Source: Endotrypanum monterogeii
Taxonomy: Eukaryota; Euglenozoa; Kinetoplastea; Trypanosomatida; Trypanosomatidae
Assembly (NCBI GenBank): GCA_000333855.2
Contig: CM007336.1
Span: forward strand, 165,347-206,531
DNA length: 41,185 nucleotides
Direction: 5' to 3'
Under the pieces are notes generated by a model, which was not told where the DNA came from, did not search any database, and saw only the letters and a program-made list of their open reading frames with translations. How positions within the stretch are numbered: the first letter of the stretch is position 1; each line of letters begins with the position of its first letter. This document shows, piece by piece, positions 39,283 through 41,185 of the stretch. The position numbers and the translations under genes are program-made.

Positions 39283-39728
39283 ACTGAAAAGACGCAGATC
39301 ACGAAGTTGAGTGCAACCTTCCCTGTCCTCGATGAACTAACCCAGGAAAATGAGTAGGTGGGGCGTGTGGATGCCTGAGACTATCGAACGAAACCAGTGA
39401 AGGAAGAAGGAAGCAGCAAGGGACGGTATCAACTGGTCCACGTACTATCCTCTCTTTCTCTCTCTATATATACGCGTCTGTAGCTATGACCGCGATCCCC
39501 TGATTGTTTGCTCGATCAATGTGTCCTGTTAGGAACGTTAGCTTCTGAGTATGGGTGAACGAAAAAAAAAAAGTATAAAGAAGAGGTAAAGGAAGGGCGT
39601 GTAAGTGTGTGAAATGAAATTCCCCCCTCTGATGATATACCCTTCCTTTTTCTATTTCTCCCTTAGTGTTCTCTTTTTTTTGTTGTTCTTAAACGGAATA
39701 ATAACAAAGACACGAACACACATATATT

Positions 39729-39762
<34 letters not shown>

Positions 39763-39870
39763 CGAACAAAAACGAATGAATGGAAAGAGAACAATAAAAC
39801 CTAAAAAGAAAAGCGGTTGAGAGGGAAAAAAATGAAAAGAGGAGTGAACAGAGACAAAAGCTCAAACACA

Positions 39871-39900
39871 CACAAACAGACACAAACAGACACAAACAGA
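39871..39900. repeat. Short tandem repeat, 10-base unit
   Basis: The unit CACAAACAGA is repeated three times in full with partial units on both sides, upstream of CPSII. Confidence 0.9.
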
Positions 39901-40036
39901 CACAAAAAAAAAATCGCAAAAACACGTGAGAAAAAAAAATACGAAGAGAGCGAGGAACGCTAAAATCCCCGCTACACAGAGCAGCACACACGCATAAAAA
40001 TAAATAGAAGATGCGGGATGGCGACAAGCCTCAGAG

Positions 40037-40039
<3 letters not shown>

Positions 40040-40077
<38 letters not shown>
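40040..40077. repeat. (GT)n microsatellite
   Basis: About 18 GT units between the H3 and CPSII genes; reads as (CA)n in the transcript. Confidence 0.9.
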
Positions 40078-40078
<1 letters not shown>

Positions 40079-40605
40079 GTGCCGGATCTGTCTCAATGCT
40101 TGTATTTCTCTTGCGTGATGTGCGTCTCGTTTTCGTATTTGTAGGAGATGTGAAGAAAATATGCACGATATGGGGAAATATGTATATGTATGAGAAGAAA
40201 GTGAAGAAGAAAAGACTCATGTCCGATATTTCTAGGGCGCACTACTATCCTGCGTCTGTGAGATTCCCTCATCCCCTTTTTTTTCTCTCCAATGGGGCAG
40301 GGTTGACCAGTCAGTCGGTCGATCTGCAGCACTCATACACGAGAACATCCCTCTACCCTCATGATGTGAAGTGAGGCGAGGTGGCGGAACGACCACACTC
40401 CTCCGCATCTCTCTCCCCCCCCCCGTCAAAACGGGTGCCGACTTGATCTCTGTTTTACACCTCTTGGTGTCTTCTAGAAGCGACCTGACACATGCGCATA
40501 GTCGACCTTCTTTCTTTCTTGCACATGTCGATCCTAAGCCCTCAGCGTGTGTTTATGCGTGTGTGTGGACATGCGCACATCTACATGTGTTGCACAGAGA
40601 AGGGA

Positions 40606-40938
40606 AACACGCACACACATACGCACGCACGCAGACACAAAAACAAAACCCCCACAGATTTGGCAGGGAAAAGGGGAAGACGAAAACAAAAGAGAAATAG
40701 AAAGAAAAAAAGGGGAACAAAACAAGTTGTATCTATGAAAGGGAAATGGGGGGATGATGGCATGAGGGAAGGGAGGGGTGGAGGGGAGGGGCGAACACTC
40801 AGATCCGCGCTCCACCGTGCACGGCATCCGCCCACCCACCCCCACCCGACACACACACCGTCCGCACCCACTCTAGTGGCGCTCACCGCGCAGGCGCATC
40901 GCAAGCTGCACGTCCTTCGGCTGGATCGTCACGCGCTT
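40606..40938. repeat. Histone H3 3'-end repeat, copy 2
   Basis: Nearly identical to 28505-28839. It covers the H3 3' flank and last codons. Both copies contain TCTATG on the plus strand (CATAGA in the transcript) about 135-140 bases beyond the stop codon. The repeat shows that two H3 genes flank the CPSII-DHO pair. Confidence 0.93.
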
Positions 40939-41185
40939 CGCGTGGATGCAGGCGAGGTTTGTGTCCGCCAGCACCGACACAATGTATGCCTCCGTCGCCT
41001 CCTGGATCGCGATGATCGCGCTGCTCTGGAACCCCACGACCTCCTCCTCCGCGCTCAACACCTCGCCCACCAGACGCTGGAACGGCGCGCACTGGATCAG
41101 CAGGTCGGTCGTACTTCTGGAACCGGCGGATCTCGCGGATCGCGCACGTGCCCGGGCGCCAGCGGCGCTGCGCCTTCTTCACGCC
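40873..41185 (-). CDS. Histone H3, 5'-truncated by the window edge, apparent frameshift
   Basis: The C-terminal two thirds or more of a kinetoplastid histone H3, stop TAG at 40873-40875. Upstream codons give [19 protein letters not shown] and RRFQK, then the frame shifts; downstream sequence resumes with [14 protein letters not shown], then [31 protein letters not shown] and RLRGERH, all typical H3 histone-fold sequence. One extra base near 41112 explains the break: removing it would restore the expected Ser-Thr after FQK. The start codon and N-terminal tail are beyond the window. The segment [12 protein letters not shown] differs from the L. major H3 I remember, so a divergent or low-quality copy is possible. 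It packages DNA in the nucleosome core and is the most upstream gene visible in this transcription unit. Confidence 0.85.

Larger units (their letters stand above)
38962..40872. other. Intergenic region between histone H3 and CPSII
   Basis: No supported gene. It contains poly-A runs at 39239-39275, (TA)n at 39724-39760, a 10-base unit repeat at 39871-39900, a long (GT)n at 40040-40077 and the H3 3' flank repeated from 28505 (40606-40872). Confidence 0.7.

Overview
This looks like a piece of a Leishmania-type trypanosomatid chromosome. It matches the pyrimidine-biosynthesis locus that I know from Leishmania chromosome 16. Several things point this way: every credible gene is intronless and on the minus strand, as in a polycistronic transcription unit read from right to left; coding regions are GC-rich; the long intergenic stretches are full of (TA)n, (GT)n and homopurine tracts; and the proteins are typically kinetoplastid (class 1A DHODH, an OMPDC-OPRT fusion ending in SKL, amastin-like membrane proteins, a kinetoplastid-type histone H3). 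The species cannot be fixed from the sequence alone. The many gaps and the divergence from the L. major DHODH I remember would fit a Viannia species such as L. braziliensis.

In transcription order (right to left): a 5'-truncated, frameshifted histone H3 (41185-40873); carbamoyl-phosphate synthetase II (38961-33436); dihydroorotase (32262-31045); a second histone H3 cut by an assembly gap (28839-28778); a large P-loop kinase of the uridine/nicotinamide-riboside kinase type (27349-25103); the glycosomal OMPDC-OPRT fusion (23780-22407); aspartate carbamoyltransferase (19240-18257); dihydroorotate dehydrogenase (16927-15986); a predicted mitochondrial protein (14975-13983); a large degenerate DEAD-box-like protein with RGG and RS/RH-rich segments (12436-8936); and three amastin-like four-helix proteins of 198 residues each (7015-6419, 2819-2223, 1939-1343), the last two forming an exact 880-bp tandem duplication. 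Two N gaps lie at 15289-15877 and 28840-29442.

Together CPSII, ATC, DHO, DHODH and OMPDC-OPRT supply all six steps from glutamine/bicarbonate to UMP. They are clustered but not fused into a CAD protein. The most unusual observation is the C-terminal extension of CPSII of about 360 residues (DNA about 33472-34554). It aligns along its length with argininosuccinate synthase but has lost the PP-loop (ATP) motif and the substrate-binding motif, so I read it as a captured pseudo-argininosuccinate-synthase domain. Other items worth a look are the pseudo-helicase, the unassigned nucleoside-kinase-like protein inside the pyrimidine cluster, the concentration of changes in the signal peptide between the tandem amastin-like copies, and frameshifts in both visible H3 copies.
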